64,000 nucleotides of DNA from Siphonodentalium dalli (Eukaryota; Mollusca; Scaphopoda; Gadilida; Siphonodentaliidae). Position numbers and translations under genes: made by a program. Every line of letters starts with the position of its first letter. The first letter of the stretch is position 1. The stretch covers positions 275,985,614 to 276,049,613 of the forward strand of contig CP136064.1 of NCBI GenBank assembly GCA_032622095.1, given 5' to 3'. Below the pieces are notes generated by a model. The model did not search any database and was not told the DNA's origin. It was given only the letters and a program-made list of their open reading frames with translations. Positions 1 to 11,330 of this stretch are shown here, piece by piece.

Positions 1-299
1 CACTTATCGTAGACCGAATGCCATCAAATTAAATTAAACTGTTTTAATAATTCTGTCAGATTTAACACCCCTATATATAACTATTTCTTCGGCTTCATGT
101 TGTGAACAATATTTCATTTGAGTCGATGAAGCCACCTTTCAACGTACAGCGTTATTATATTTAGATTTTTATAATTGATTTATTTACTCGACCTCGGATT
201 TTACATGTGGTGATATCTGACAAACTCCATGAAGGGTTTATCTCCCTTGATGAATCGGTAAGATTCTGCTACCGGCGATATATTACGATATACACTCTA
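1..299. other. no feature seen
   Basis: AT-rich sequence with stops in all frames over short distances. No exon of the downstream protease, in particular no catalytic-His motif, could be recognised here. Confidence 0.5.
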
Positions 300-720
300 A
301 GAAATAAGGGTTCTTTGTGGTTCTTTGAAGAACTCAAGGGTTCTCTGAAGAACCCATAGGTTTCTCGGTGTCAGAAAAGGTTCTCTGTATTCGATAGGGT
401 TCGTCGGTGTGTAATTAGGGTTCTTTAGAAGGCTGAAGGGTTCATGACCAAACAATAATGCAGTTGTTACATGTGCCATGGAACCGAATTGAGTGATTAA
501 CATGAATAAAACATCAACCAGAGAGAAAGGAGGAGTATGTGTTTGTTCGCAGGGTTGGGGAATAGTAATGTATAATAGTAATGCATTGCAATGCATTACA
601 TGTTCTCAAGTAATGCAAAGTGGTGTGTACTGCACACTTTTCCGCATTATATAATGCAGACTTTTACGCGTAGCCTAAAGCAAATAATGTAGGCCTACTA
701 CTAACCAAAAATGGTGAGTA

Positions 721-860
721 ATCTACTATATATTTTTAGACGTCCGTGTGTGTGTGTCTTTTATAGACTCGAAAACAGCTCGACCGATTGAGCCAAAACT
801 TGATATCTAATGGTAAAAACCACAGGCAGTGCAATCGGACCATTAAAGTTTACGGAATGT
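721..860 (+). repeat. TG-microsatellite plus GACTCGAAAACAGC repeat fragment
   Basis: A GTGTGTGTGT run is followed by a stretch reading GACTCGAAAACAGCTCGACC. This parallels the start of the tandem-unit element at about 33880-33960, where a TG tract is followed by GGACTCAAAAACGGCCGAGC. It is probably a short diverged fragment of the same family. Confidence 0.45.
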
Positions 861-1382
861 CGCGATATACGCAAGAGCGAAAACATACTATATTATCATC
901 GTACGCTATTCCATCTGGAGTTCTTATAAAGGTTCTCTAAAGAACCATGTTGGGATAGATTATGGTTCCCTTGAGAACCCTGTTCTGATATATGAAAGGT
1001 TCTTTGAAGAACCCTCGTGTGATAACCGTAAAATACACACAATTATATGTTAAAGTGCAGACTAATTCACCACCTTCGTGTATTCAAGAATATGAATCAT
1101 ACCAAAATTAAGCGAATTGTATATGGAATGTGTAGGTATACGCTCCCTTGTGTATATCATTCCCCAAATGCTTCAATATTATGACAATCTATTAGTTATT
1201 ATAAAACACCTCAAGGTGTACTGAACGTCGCGATATATACGCAAGAGCGCAAACATACTATATTATCATCGTACGCTATTCCATCTTACAGGTTCTCTGA
1301 AGTTCTCTGTTGGGGTAGATTATGGTTTCCTTAAGAACCCTGTTCTGATAGATGAAAGATTCTCTGAAGAATCCTCGTGTGA
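850..1382 (+). repeat. imperfect direct repeat of about 165-170 bp
   Basis: Positions 850-1022 and 1218-1382 align almost throughout. Both start at CGCGATATA followed by ACGCAAGAGCG, share CATACTATATTATCATCG, and end at CCTCGTGTGA. They differ by scattered substitutions and small indels. The offset is about 360-368 bp, so part of the GGTTCT-rich field arose by local duplication. Confidence 0.7.
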
Positions 1383-1679
1383 CCCTTATGATTGTGTCCT
1401 CCGAAGTATCATATGGGGTTCTTATAAAGATTCCATGAAGAACCATGTTCATATTATGGTTCCCTTAAGAACCATATTGGGGTTCTTCTGTTGAACCTTA
1501 TGATATGGTTCTTCGGTAGAACCTTATGATGGGGTCCTTTGAAGCACCAAATAAGGTGCTCCTATTGTGACAAGGTGAAGAACCTTTTTGGGTTCTCTGA
1601 AGGACTTCTGGTTCTAAGAGTGTATACTATGTTAACATAGAGACATTCTGCCCTTATGAAGCACACACAATATCGGATA

Positions 1680-2010
1680 ATTGTTTTGTAATTTCGTACC
1701 TTAAGTTTGGAAAGTCCCACTAGAACCAAAGAACTATATTGCGAAGCGGTGTGATTTGGTTCTCCGTTATTTTTTATCAACACAAATGGCTGAACGCACA
1801 TGGACGACATTGCCACGACAACACGCATGGTATATAAGTCAAACACAAAAGTTCTAATTTGCTGCAATTTTGACGAGTAACTTCCGAAAATCGTCAACAA
1901 AGGTACCGCTCTGATTCTCCATTCTGTCATTAAGTTTTTAGTGCGGTAATTGTTCCCGAAGCACATAGGAAATTTGACTTTGGGGCGATCGGATTTCGCC
2001 ATTTTGAGTA
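1680..2010 (-). repeat. dispersed segment, copy A (inverted partner at 49335-49660)
   Basis: Read on the minus strand this stretch starts near ATGGCGAAATCCGATCGCCC. It matches the + strand at 49335-49660 over roughly 300 bp with moderate divergence. A 146-codon open frame spans copy A (1562-2002), but the equivalent frame in copy B has stops after about 23 codons. Shared peptide stretches include GEPNHTASQYSS versus GEPNHTVSKYSS. It is a repeat family or an old gene fragment; no known domain is recognised. Confidence 0.55.
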
Positions 2011-2519
2011 CCCTGGCGTAGGTTATCAGGGCGTTAGTTTTTCAAAACATTTGATTGAAAAATTTTTTTTTAAATAAATAAAAAAAATGCACACACACAA
2101 ATTAAATTATGGGCCTATTTCAGGATCAAATAAATGTGGATATTTAGGTTCAATATGAATAGCAGACCAGATGACGTACGCTCTTTATATATGTGTTTTC
2201 AGTGTGGCCCGCGCCAAACAACATAATAACGGGTATAAGTCCGCTATATATGAGCTGCTTATTTCAGAATCAAATGAGTTGAATATGAGCCTACGTGAAT
2301 ATTTATGTCCAAATGTGCGCGAAGCTCACAAAGGGGCCTGTCGGCCATAGGCCTCTAACGCACAAAGGGCCACAGGCCCCTCCGATTATTTCGGGAGCCT
2401 GTTTTAGCAATAGTTTGATATATGATGATTGTATTCCGTCCACCGGACTCCACCCTCTGTTATATCATGCTTGACGAGAGGAGTGAATAAGTCGAATTAA
2501 TTTCGTGTTTTATTTCCAG
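2011..2519. other. upstream intron sequence, little structure
   Basis: No coding exon is seen. A short GC-rich inverted repeat (GGGGCCTGT near 2334, ACAGGCCCC near 2373) is the only local structure. The last bases are the TTTATTTCCAG acceptor of the first visible protease exon. Confidence 0.5.
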
Positions 2520-2595
2520 GCCGTATCGTATCAGACTGGGGTCCTTGAACTGGGGATACGGTGGCCAATTCATAGACGTCGCACACGTTGTACCG
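2520..2595 (+). CDS. S1 serine protease, first visible exon (internal)
   Basis: The exon starts after a TTTATTTCCAG acceptor and ends at a GTAAGT donor. It enters in phase 2 (one base completes the upstream codon) and leaves in phase 0. It encodes 25 residues starting PYRIRLGSLN and ending IDVAHVVP. This matches the S1-protease segment between the catalytic His and Asp, where xVRLG is followed by a V-x-x-V-hydrophobic-P stretch leading into HPxYN. The next exon begins with exactly that HPRYNQN. The protein therefore has at least one more upstream exon with the start codon, signal or propeptide and TAAHC-type His motif. I could not find those in the preceding 2.5 kb. Confidence 0.85.
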
Positions 2596-2726
2596 GTAAG
2601 TGCTTCTCCGGTCGAAGTAATTAATTTCTATCCAATATTGAAAACCTGGTTTAAATCGGGTTTAAATCGGGTTTATATAATTAGGTTCATGTCACACATT
2701 GTACACTTGTGTTTGATTGCGTCCAA

Positions 2727-2850
2727 TTAACCCTTTCGTGACGGGAGCTGTGCTGGCGCAACATTAAAGACCCTGTGCCAAATCATTCTCTTATATATGC
2801 GAGTCGACCATAGATCGCCTCGCATATATAAGAGAATGCACTGGCTAACA
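2727..2850 (+). mobile_element. palindromic hairpin element, partial copy
   Basis: It begins TTAACCCTTTCGTGACGGG. It carries the hairpin whose arms are CATTCTCTTATATATGCGAG and its complement around a short ACCATAGATCG loop. The right terminal part found in the fuller copies (50887-51109, 63211-63425) is not visible. It lies in the intron after the first visible protease exon. Confidence 0.7.
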
Positions 2851-3057
2851 ATTTTTTATATAATTTTTTATAAAATTTTCTTACAATCTTCTTTATCAAT
2901 TTTTATCATTTTTATCATTTATATTTTGACGTAAAAAGTTGATGAAAATATAATAATGCCAATTACGCATTTATTTGTAGATGATACATATATATAGTTG
3001 TTTTACAGACTTAAAGACGTTTTCGCATAAACCAGCGTCGATTACATTCGAGTCACT

Positions 3058-3303
3058 TTAACCCTATATATACTAAAAACTCATTGATGAGTAGCTGTCC
3101 CCTAGGAAATGTTCAGTCAATAAGTTTCGCGAACGACAACTTAATATCTAAATATTTTCCACAAAGAATAGGAATCCTTCTGCACTGTTATTATCTGTCG
3201 TCTGCTTAATTTTCGTGAATATCCCTCCAGCTGAATAATAGACCATTCCTATGTATACTTTTATAACTGTGTGGAGGGATCCATTTATTAAAGAAGGGGT
3301 TAA
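3058..3303. mobile_element. TTAA-bounded MITE with CCCTT-type ends, full-length copy
   Basis: TTAA at 3058-3061 and 3300-3303 bracket a 246-bp element. The left end reads TTAACCCTATATATACTAAA and the right end TTAAAGAAGGGGTTAA. Internal blocks ATGAGTAGCTG, GGAAATGTTCAG and CTTTTATAACTG are shared with copies at 25.4, 36.8 and 51.3 kb. TTAA target duplication with CCC-starting ends is the pattern known for piggyBac-type transposons; that class assignment is inference. Confidence 0.65.
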
Positions 3304-4239
3304 TATGAGGTGGACAATAAATTTCACACGAGGAATACATGAGTGTTTGGATTATAGTTAACGTTCCATTCGGGTGATAATTTCAGGTGCAATGGGTGGG
3401 GACCTTATATAGAAAGGGGTGCAGAACGTTTGGGGACGTTATATAGAAAGGGATGTATAACTTCTGAAGATATATGTGGGTATATGGATTATCAGCGATA
3501 TTAGGCATTTTATTTTATATTACTTTGTTTACGGATTTCCCTACCCAAATAAAGCTGTTTGTCGATAAAAATTAAATTTTAGTTTTCGTTTTTTTATTTC
3601 CGTCAATAAACAACATCGATTTAACAGCGAAACCCATCGGTGATGTTTATGGTATTAAATGTCAACGCCAACACGGCCTGCAGCTCATATTTCCGATAAT
3701 TTTCATCTCTCCTTATCATGCTCTAAAGAAACATCCAAATAACAAATATAATTGCCCATGCTTGTTTTAGATGAGGAGATTATTATACAGCAAATATTAT
3801 GTTTCTCCCGACCCTATGTTTTAACAATTTCAATTAAAAAAAAATGATACAGATTTTATTTTTATTTTTTTCCTCCCATGCTCTCCCTACATTTGAGCCA
3901 AAGAAATTCGTCATCCAAGTAATAAAAAATAAAATGCCCAACCTCAAGTAGACTTGCAAAATAAAAAGATCAATCTGAGGTCCTTTAGTTATGAATACGT
4001 CATGATAACGTGGTGCTCGTCGCCTAGTTCTGTCTTGCAGTGTAGATACTCTGGGCAAATGTCATAGCCAATAACCTTATTCAATTATTAGTTTTGTTTA
4101 CTTCTTATCCGAAATCGAGTGAAAGTTCTGTTATCACAATGTCATATCGAAAGTGTTCACGTTCTAAATGTGTTTTAATAGTTCTATGAAATGCATATTT
4201 AATATATAAATATTCAAAAGCCTATTTGTGCAATTTCAG

Positions 4240-4408
4240 CATCCACGATATAACCAAAACTTTTATGGATTTCCCAACGACATGGCTATTCTGAAACTAG
4301 CAACGCCTGCTACGCTGAACTATGATGTACAAACTATAGACCGACATCAAGGAGGGGCAATCAGTCCGCGTGATCAGTGTGCCATATCAGGCTGGGGACG
4401 TACTGAGG
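4240..4408 (+). CDS. S1 serine protease exon with catalytic Asp
   Basis: The exon lies between acceptor TTGTGCAATTTCAG and donor GTAAGT. It enters in phase 0 and leaves in phase 1. It encodes 56 residues: [20 protein letters not shown] (Asp of NDMAILKL is the catalytic D102 equivalent), then [14 protein letters not shown], then [13 protein letters not shown]. Cys of QCAISGWG corresponds to C136, which normally pairs with C201; C201 is present in the last exon (LVCVV). The interval from Asp to the SGWG motif is of normal family length with no indel. The preceding intron (2596-4239) holds two MITE-type elements, and the following one (4409-6136) opens with a large palindrome. Confidence 0.93.
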
Positions 4409-4430
4409 GTAAGTACACGTTCCAGTAATA

Positions 4431-4555
4431 CACAGAACGACACGATGTGTAAATGGGTTTGTCGATACGGCACGAGTGCTGTCGCGAGTTCTATCATTCC
4501 GCGACAGCACGAGTGCCGTGTCGACAAACCCATTTACACATCGTGTCGTTCTGTG
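4431..4555. repeat. near-perfect 56-bp-arm palindrome 22 nt after a splice donor
   Basis: The arms 4431-4486 and 4500-4555 are complementary apart from about one mismatch, around a 13-nt loop (4487-4499). They include GGCACGAGTGCTGTCGCG and its complement. In a pre-mRNA this would fold into a very stable hairpin just inside the protease intron. It is probably a foldback element insertion. Confidence 0.9.
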
Positions 4556-4903
4556 TTTATTTCATGCTTCGCGTCCTAGAATCCGTGCATTAAAACACAG
4601 TCTTAGAAGGTTTATTTGGGCACATATAGAGGGCGTGTTTTGTCATGTGTGATGATGCTTTTATTTTATAGTTCCGGTTTCATGGTTGAGGCGAACGACA
4701 TGTACGTCATTATACGTCAACGTGATGTGTATGGAAGTACGTTCCGTACGTATTTGTAAATATGGAACAGCAATAACACTGTACTTCTGGGAACAAGCGT
4801 GTAATAAATTAAGATATAGAATACCAGGTAATCTTTTAATACAACGACACTGAAGTATACATGTAAAACGGACTAGACGAAACTGCCTCCAGAAAATGAC
4901 TGT

Positions 4904-5104
4904 CATTGAGGTCCACAGAGGGTGAATTTAGTGATGCTACCCCGCATAGCAGGCTAGCATCACTAAATTCACCATCTGGGAACCTCATTCTGCTGAGGTG
5001 TAAGCAGAATGAGGTCCACAGAGGGTGAATTTGGTGATGCTAGCCCGCTATGCGGGGTAGCATCACTAAATTCACCCTCTGTGGACCTCATTCTGCAAAT
5101 GACA
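4904..5104. mobile_element. tandem pair of foldback hairpins (AATGAGGTCC family)
   Basis: Two hairpins sit head to tail at 4904-4994 and 5004-5096. The arms read GAATGAGGTCCACAGAGGG, then TGAATTTAGTGATGCTA, followed by the complement. A third copy lies at 32391-32492. The outer bases TGTCATT and AAATGACA suggest the arms extend a few bases further. No coding capacity. Confidence 0.85.
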
Positions 5105-5329
5105 GACACCCTATTTCAAGGCTTCTCGTGCGTCCAATACATGTACTGCCATCATGCTCATTCTCATTCCCATTTTCAGTGAATTATTTATCTCAGTTTA
5201 AATATCGTGTATGACATGCTGTATTTTCATTATATATACAGTTGCAAATATAAGATGAAGCAAGATTTTATGGATCGGATCCGACAGCAAGCGTATGTGC
5301 TTAAATGAGTCGTTTTCGTATTCCTTATC

Positions 5330-5400
5330 TTGACTTGAAACATATTTTATTTGCATAATATACAAAAGGGATTGGGGCACACATTTTTGCAATTATGAAA
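5330..5400 (-). repeat. dispersed ACATATTTTATTTG-GGGATTGGG fragment
   Basis: GAAACATATTTTATTTGCAT followed by GGGATTGGGGCACACATTTT recurs at 31680-31765 and, more diverged, at 27366-27420. The family is not recognised. Confidence 0.55.
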
Positions 5401-5427
5401 CCCCTCTCCCAACCCACAATAATAACA

Positions 5428-5500
5428 CACATGTAAGGAAGGTGACGGGACAAACGTATTTACATGTAAGGAAGGTGACGGGACACACGTATTGTCATGG
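5428..5500 (+). repeat. direct duplication of about 37 bp
   Basis: ACATGTAAGGAAGGTGACGG followed by GACAMACGTATT occurs twice in tandem, at about 5428 and 5463. Confidence 0.7.
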
Positions 5501-6136
5501 TGATACGATTTGAGAGATGTAATGTGTTGTCCCTTCCAGAGATTGAATATTCAGGAATTCCATATATGGAGCTTTTGAATATTCATTAATTCCATATATG
5601 GAATTGACTTCCAGAACTTTGAAGCACTTACAGACATATTATGGACTTGTTCGGATTTGTGAAATTTATAAGAAGAGTACGCATGCGCTATGTCAACATG
5701 AGAATGTAACATTATATTAACATCGCCGAAATGTTCAAAGAAATTGACCATACCACTCCATAGAAAAAATCGTCTGAAGTACGTTCAATTGTAAATATTT
5801 ACATCTCGATTCGGGACGAAACTATCGGCGATAAACAAACACACATGCTTTCGCCATCGAAAGTCATTGCACTTAATTAATATATAAGAATGACGGTGTG
5901 TATTGTAAATTTGGATTAATATTCGTAAAACATAACTATTTGATCAAGATTATTCTCCTTTTCTATTTGATCACCCAACCGGAGTGTTTCACATCACTTT
6001 AAACCATGGAACGAGGGCTGGATCACTTCAATATGGCTGCGACTTAGATATCTCGATTATTGTGATTATCACTCGAACATATCGTGGCGGACTTACTTTG
6101 TTTGATGTGTTTATTTATGTTCTTATCTGTTTTCAG

Positions 6137-6291
6137 ATGGCAACCCAGAGAGACTGGTGGAAGCCCCGACGCAGGTGATCAGCCTGAGGAATTGTAGAAA
6201 CATGTGGAATCAGTACCAGTGGCCTATGGGATATTTCATATGGTTTTACCATGTCTGCATCTACGGAGCCGGGTCCACTTCGGCATGCAAC
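6137..6291 (+). CDS. S1 serine protease exon with specificity-pocket Ser
   Basis: The acceptor is CTGTTTTCAG and the donor GTATGT. It enters in phase 1 (the split codon gives Asp) and leaves in phase 0. It encodes 51 full residues from GNPERLVEAPTQVISL to GAGSTSACN. Cys of LRNC and Cys of HVCIYG fit the C168-C182 disulphide. Cys of TSACN is C191. The residue two before C191, chymotrypsin position 189, is Ser, not the trypsin Asp. The exon breaks exactly before GDSGGP, which lies 9.7 kb downstream. The insert QYQWPMGYFIWFY before HVC is aromatic-rich. The last bases of the exon and the donor are the apparent seed of the adjoining minisatellite. Confidence 0.9.
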
Positions 6292-8330
6292 GTATGTATT
6301 CACGAAGCACATATCATAGTACCCCCTACACAGCAAGGTATACAACTCAATACACAACCGAGTACAGCATTCCCTACACAACCAAGTATAGTTTTGGCGA
6401 AAATCGCATAGACTAGTACCTCCACCATGCAACATATGTATTCACTAAACACATATTATAGTACTCCCTACACAGCCGAGTATAGTACTCCCCTGTTTTG
6501 GCTGAGATCGCAAAAAGACTAGTGCCTCCACGATGCAACACATATGTATTCACTAAACGCATTGTATAGTACTCCCTATACAGCCGAGTATACAACTCCT
6601 ACACAGCCGAGTACAGTACTCCCGACACAACCGAGTATAGTAGTCCCCTATTTTTGCTTAAATTGCATAGACTAGTACCTCCACTAAGCAATATATGTAT
6701 TCACTAAACACATATTATAGTACTTCCTACACAGCAGAGTATACAACTCCCCTGTTTTGGCTGAAATCGCATAGACTAGTACCTCCATTATGCAACACAA
6801 TATGTATTCACTTAACGCATTGTATAGTACTCCCTATACAGCCGAGTATACAACTCCTACACAGCCGAGTACAGTACTCCATACACAACCAAGTATAGTA
6901 CTCCCTTGTTTTGGCGAAAATCGCATAGACTAGTACCTCCACCATGCAACATATGTATTCACTAAACACATATTGTAGTACTCCCTACACAGACGAGTAT
7001 AGTAGTCCCCTGTTTTGGCTTAAGTCGCATAGACTATTACCTCCACTATGAAACATATGTATTCACTAAACACATATTATAGTACTCCCTACACAGACGA
7101 GTATAGTAGTCCCCTGTTTTGGCTTAAGTCGCATAGACTATTACCTCCACTATGAAACATATGTATTCACTAAACACATATTATAGTACTCCCCACACAG
7201 ACGAGTATAGTAGTCCCCTGTTTTGGCTTAAGTCGCATAGACTATTACCTCCACTATGAAACATATGTATTCACTAAACACATATTATAGTACTCCCTAC
7301 ACAGACGAGTATAGTAGTCCCCTGTTTTGGCTTAAGTCGCATAGACTATTACCTCCACTATGAAACATATGTATTCACTAAACACATATTATAGTACTCC
7401 CTACACAGCCGAGTATAGCAGTCCCCTGTTTTGGCTGAGATCGCATATAGACTAGTGCCTCCACGATGCAACACATATGTATTCACTAAACGCATTGTAT
7501 AGTACTCCCTATACAGCCGAGTATACAACTCCTACACAGCCGAGTACAGTACTTCCGACACAACCAAGTATAGTACTCCCTTGTTTTTGCTAGTACCTCC
7601 ACTATGCAATATATGTATTCACTAAACAAATAGTATAGTACTCCCTACACAGCAGAGTATACAACTCCCCTGTTTTGGCTGGAATCGCATAGACTAGTAC
7701 CTCCATTATGCAACATATGTATTCACCAAAACACATATTATAGTACTCCTACACAGCCGAGTATAGTAGTCCCCTGTTTTGGCTAAAATCGCATAGACTA
7801 GTACCTCCACTATGCAACATATGTAGTAACTAAACACATATTATAGTACTTCATACACAGCAGAGTATAGTACTCCCTTTTACGGGCTAAACACATAGGC
7901 TAGTACCCCGCCATGCGACCCATTTATTACCTAAATTTACGCATACTAGCACCCACATCATGCAGCATATGTATTGGCTAAATTACGCATACTAGCACCC
8001 GCATCATGCAGCATGTGTATTGGCTAAATTACGCATACTAGCACCCACATCATGCAGCGTATATATATATTGGCTACAATACATATACTAGTACCCCCAT
8101 CGTATGACGTGTGTATTGGCTAAATACACATATGCTTGTACCCACATAGTGCAGCGTATGTATTGGCTAAATACAAATAGACTAGTATCATCACCATGCA
8201 CCGTATATATTAGCTAAATATACACAGACTACTACCCCACCATGCAAAGTATACATTGACTAAATGCATAGAGACTATTACTCCCACATGCAACGCATGT
8301 ACTGGCTAAACAATATAGACTAGTGACATG
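6285..8330 (+). repeat. intronic minisatellite of about 106-bp, then about 60-bp units
   Basis: The unit contains ATGCAACATATGTATTCACT, ACACATATTATAGTACTCCC, TACACAGCCGAGTATAG, then CCCCTGTTTTGGCT and CGCATAGACTAGTACCTCCA. Around 6990-7400 four copies are almost identical at a 106-bp period. Earlier copies alternate with longer variants. From about 7900 the array shifts to degenerate units of about 60 bp built on CATGCAGCATATGTATTGGC. The first unit overlaps the end of the protease exon (GCATGCAACGTATGTATTCA). Confidence 0.92.
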
Positions 8331-8379
8331 CTGATGCAAGGTAATTATGTTTGATCAAACATTACCCCAAATGTCAATC

Positions 8380-8396
8380 TTTCAGATGTTAAAGGT

Positions 8397-8427
<31 letters not shown>

Positions 8428-8560
8428 ATTCTTCAAAATGCGCTTTAGTTATCAGAATCGATTAATTGCAACAAAATAATGCTAACCACTGTCAACTATG
8501 GTATAAAATTTCCCAAAACGTGTTATTTATCAAAATTTTGTCCAACGAAATATTGCCGTA
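8380..8560 (+). repeat. dispersed repeat fragment with CAA tract
   Basis: A run of ACA trinucleotides (8398-8427) is followed by sequence matching 29690-29870: TATCAGAATCGA, AATGCTAACCACWGTCAACT, and CCAAAACSTGTTATTTATC. Both copies are diverged and have no intact frame. Confidence 0.65.
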
Positions 8561-8937
8561 TTATCACTTGAGTATTCATGAAATTTGGCCGTATTACCAC
8601 TGTTTTTAGTGTTATCCATCTTCATCCGCAATTTTGATCGAGACCACCCATTTGACGGCGTGTTTGTGGAGCCACAAACAATTGAAATAACAAACTTTAA
8701 AAATCGATATCTGATCACTTTGAGCTTTGAAGGGTGGATTCCTCGACTCGAATCAAATATTTTTTACCCCGAAGTTAAAGAAATAGCAAATTAGGAGCGT
8801 TAAATCTTATTGAGTAACTTTCAAAAGCATCGGGATCTGGACATTATACTATAAGAACAGTAAACACAAACACGTTTGCATTGACGCCTATGGAAAATAT
8901 TTACCATTTTTACACATATCCAGCAGGCGTAATCTTG

Positions 8938-9398
8938 TAGGTTATAGTACACCAAATATAAATAATTACCCCCCCCCCCTTGGTGTGCTGTCACCCACAC
9001 TCAAGTCAGCATAAAATCACATCTGGCAGCTGAATGGTTGACTATGATTGGGATACAATTAATGCTAAAACAAGAAAAAATCAAAGCCACCATGGAAATA
9101 TTATACCTAGATGAATATTGATCCAGAGTGGGTGAAATAATTAACCTGGCATTTAATGGGGGTATGTTTGAAAATTTGGTGATGGTTTTTTGTGCGGAAT
9201 TAGGGCAGTATCAAAAGCGGTACATTTAAAGACGGAAAATGCACACGGACCTATTAATTTGTTTTGGTCATATTGGGTCCGAAGCGCCATTCTTCAAAAT
9301 TGACTAGGTTAGAAAGTTCCAGCATTCACAAGGAATCGAGCATAGCCCCGGACATTAACACTGTCGCCTATGGAGAATAATTGGTGTACCGTAACCTA
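8938..9398. mobile_element. 461-bp inverted-repeat MITE, copy 1
   Basis: The left end reads TAGGTTATAGTACACCAA and the right end TTGGTGTACCGTAACCTA, with one internal mismatch between arms. TA flanks both ends, as in Tc1/mariner-type insertions (class inferred). A second copy at 10868 is nearly identical over its whole length and an older one lies at 17304. No transposase frame. Confidence 0.8.
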
Positions 9399-10867
9399 TA
9401 GGAAGATATGGTCGTTTTTCAGATTTCTGCTCTGGAACATGTCCCGTGCTCATTATCCTCAGAAAACAAATTGGGAGCTTGAAGCACGCCACCTAGTACA
9501 AACGCTATCGCATGCCAAATGGGATGGGATGCTGAAAAATCGCAAGCCAATTTGCGCGCGATTTAGTTTGCCGTGTCCCGCGTGACTCAGCATCGCATGC
9601 GAATATCTTATACTATGTTTCGATTGTAAAATTCAAAGAAATGTAACTCTAACATACCCGTTATTTAGTAAAAAATCATACCAAAAGAATGACACCACAA
9701 AGAGACACGTTTCAAAAACACTATAGGAAAAATCACTTTTAGGGTGGGTGGGCTTGGGATGAGGCGGACGGCACTATCTAAGACCTGTTATTGAAGCGCC
9801 GCAGGCGCGTTAAGCAACGTCACCCCTTTTTCAAATTGATATCGAGGCAGTCAGGTCGCGCCAGCGACCGCTGCCGCGGGGGCCTGATGGCTCATAAAAA
9901 CAACTCTATATATAAGCGCCCGCGGCTACCACTTTATAGCATCAAGGGTAGACTGAGCAAATCGAGACGGGATGCTGGTCCCGCCAAACTCTCCAGACGG
10001 CATCGACATATCAAAACGCATGCGATTCTCGCCTATCGTATCCGTATTTGGACGAGATTGTAAGACCATAGCCTGAGCACGCGATACGACAGATTATTAG
10101 GACACAGGAGCCGTCAAATAAAATAAAAAATTAACCCCTCCCATACCATTTCTGCTTCTCGTTGTAAAACCGAAAAATGTAATTTTCGGCCTATTGCGGG
10201 CCCATGAATGCCCCTTTAATGAAAGTGATACCACCTTTTGGGGCACCCGACATTCCAGATGAACGGAAAGGCGGATTTGTCGGGATTGAGCACGACGTCG
10301 GCGTAAATATTCGTTTCATTATGGACCACACTCTAACACATGATGCAAAATCGGTCCATTATCTGGTCAAACGAAGTCTAATTGCCCCTTTAAGATGACA
10401 GGTTGACAAAAAAGGCCAACCCTGGAAGTTTGCAGAAATGGTTTGATGATCTAACGCGCCCAAATTTCCGCCAATAAATGCATTCTTGTGACGGCAAATT
10501 TGGGTTTTCTGTCGATTATTTTCGAACATTTGGTAGGTGCGCCCAATGTGAACCCCAAGTGAGCCCAATTCGCCTGGCGAACCATATGACATATTTTCTG
10601 GAAGTGATATCTACAAGCTATCAGATCGACCACATGTATGTACGTCGTCATTGTTTACTTTGCCAGAATGCAGCTGCAATGAAACAAAAATCATATTCAA
10701 GTTAAGATATTTTTTAGCACATTTAGATATGGGTGGTGCCAGAAGAGGGTAATGAAGTAAGAACACAGACATGTTTCGGATCAAAGTTATTTATTTTGAC
10801 GTCGGTATATAAATGGCCGCAATTAAATATCGTTTGAGCGACTTTATTATCTGTCCAATCCTCACTA
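9399..10867. other. intron sequence without clear features
   Basis: No exon or repeat boundary was recognised. A GC-richer patch at 9790-10060, with short CGCC/GGCG inverted repeats, contrasts with the AT-rich surroundings. It has a 90-codon Arg-rich open frame with no recognisable domain. Confidence 0.4.
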
Positions 10868-11330
10868 TAGGTTATAGTACACCAAATATAAAAAATTACC
10901 CCCCCCCATTGGTGTGCTGTCACCCACACTCAAGTCAGCATAAAATCACATCTGGCAGCTGAATGATTGATTATGATTGGGATACAATTAATGCTAAAAC
11001 AAGAACAAATCAAAGCCACCATGGAAATATTAAACCTAGATGAATATTGATCCAGAGTGGGTGAAATAATTAACCTGGCATTTAATGGGGGTATGTTTGA
11101 AAATTTGGTGATGATTTTTTGTGCGGAATTAGGGCAGTATCAAAAGCGGTACATTTAAAGACGGAAAATGCACACGGACCTATTAATTTGTTTTGGTCAT
11201 ATTGGGTCCGAAGAGCCATTCTTCAAAACTGACTAGGTTAGAAAGATCCAGCATTCACAAGGAATTGAGCATAGCCCCGGACATTAACACTGTCGCCTAT
11301 GGAATATAATTGGTGTACCGCAATCTTGTA
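10868..11330. mobile_element. inverted-repeat MITE, copy 2
   Basis: It is nearly identical to 8938-9398, differing by scattered substitutions and the length of the C run after ATTAC. The left end TAGGTTATAGTACACCAA is intact. The right end reads GGTGTACCGCAATCTTG, so the terminal bases have diverged. The GCAATCTTGTAG there resembles the bases just left of copy 1. Confidence 0.8.

Larger units (their letters stand above)
300..1620. repeat. dispersed repeat rich in GGTTCT-AGAACC palindromes
   Basis: The segment is studded with GGTTCTNTGAAGAACC and close variants, each an imperfect inverted repeat. They cluster at about 305-440, 930-1020, 1290-1380 and 1400-1620. No reading frame is conserved. 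The spacing is irregular, so this is a degenerate repeat field rather than a clean satellite. The family is not recognised. Confidence 0.6.

Noticed and set aside
1-2519. Search for the catalytic-His exon of the protease
   Set aside because: No AAHC-type motif with splice signals was seen; the missing exon or exons are assumed to lie upstream of the window.
2770-2850. Transcription terminator hairpin
   Set aside because: The same hairpin recurs at many unrelated sites with transposon-like borders; it is a dispersed element.
6133-6595. Minus-strand frames with repeated LCREYYTRL motifs
   Set aside because: They are the reverse reading of the intronic minisatellite.
9791-10063. Arg-rich 90-codon frame in a GC-richer patch
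   Set aside because: No homology is recognised and it lies in a protease intron; composition alone explains the residues.
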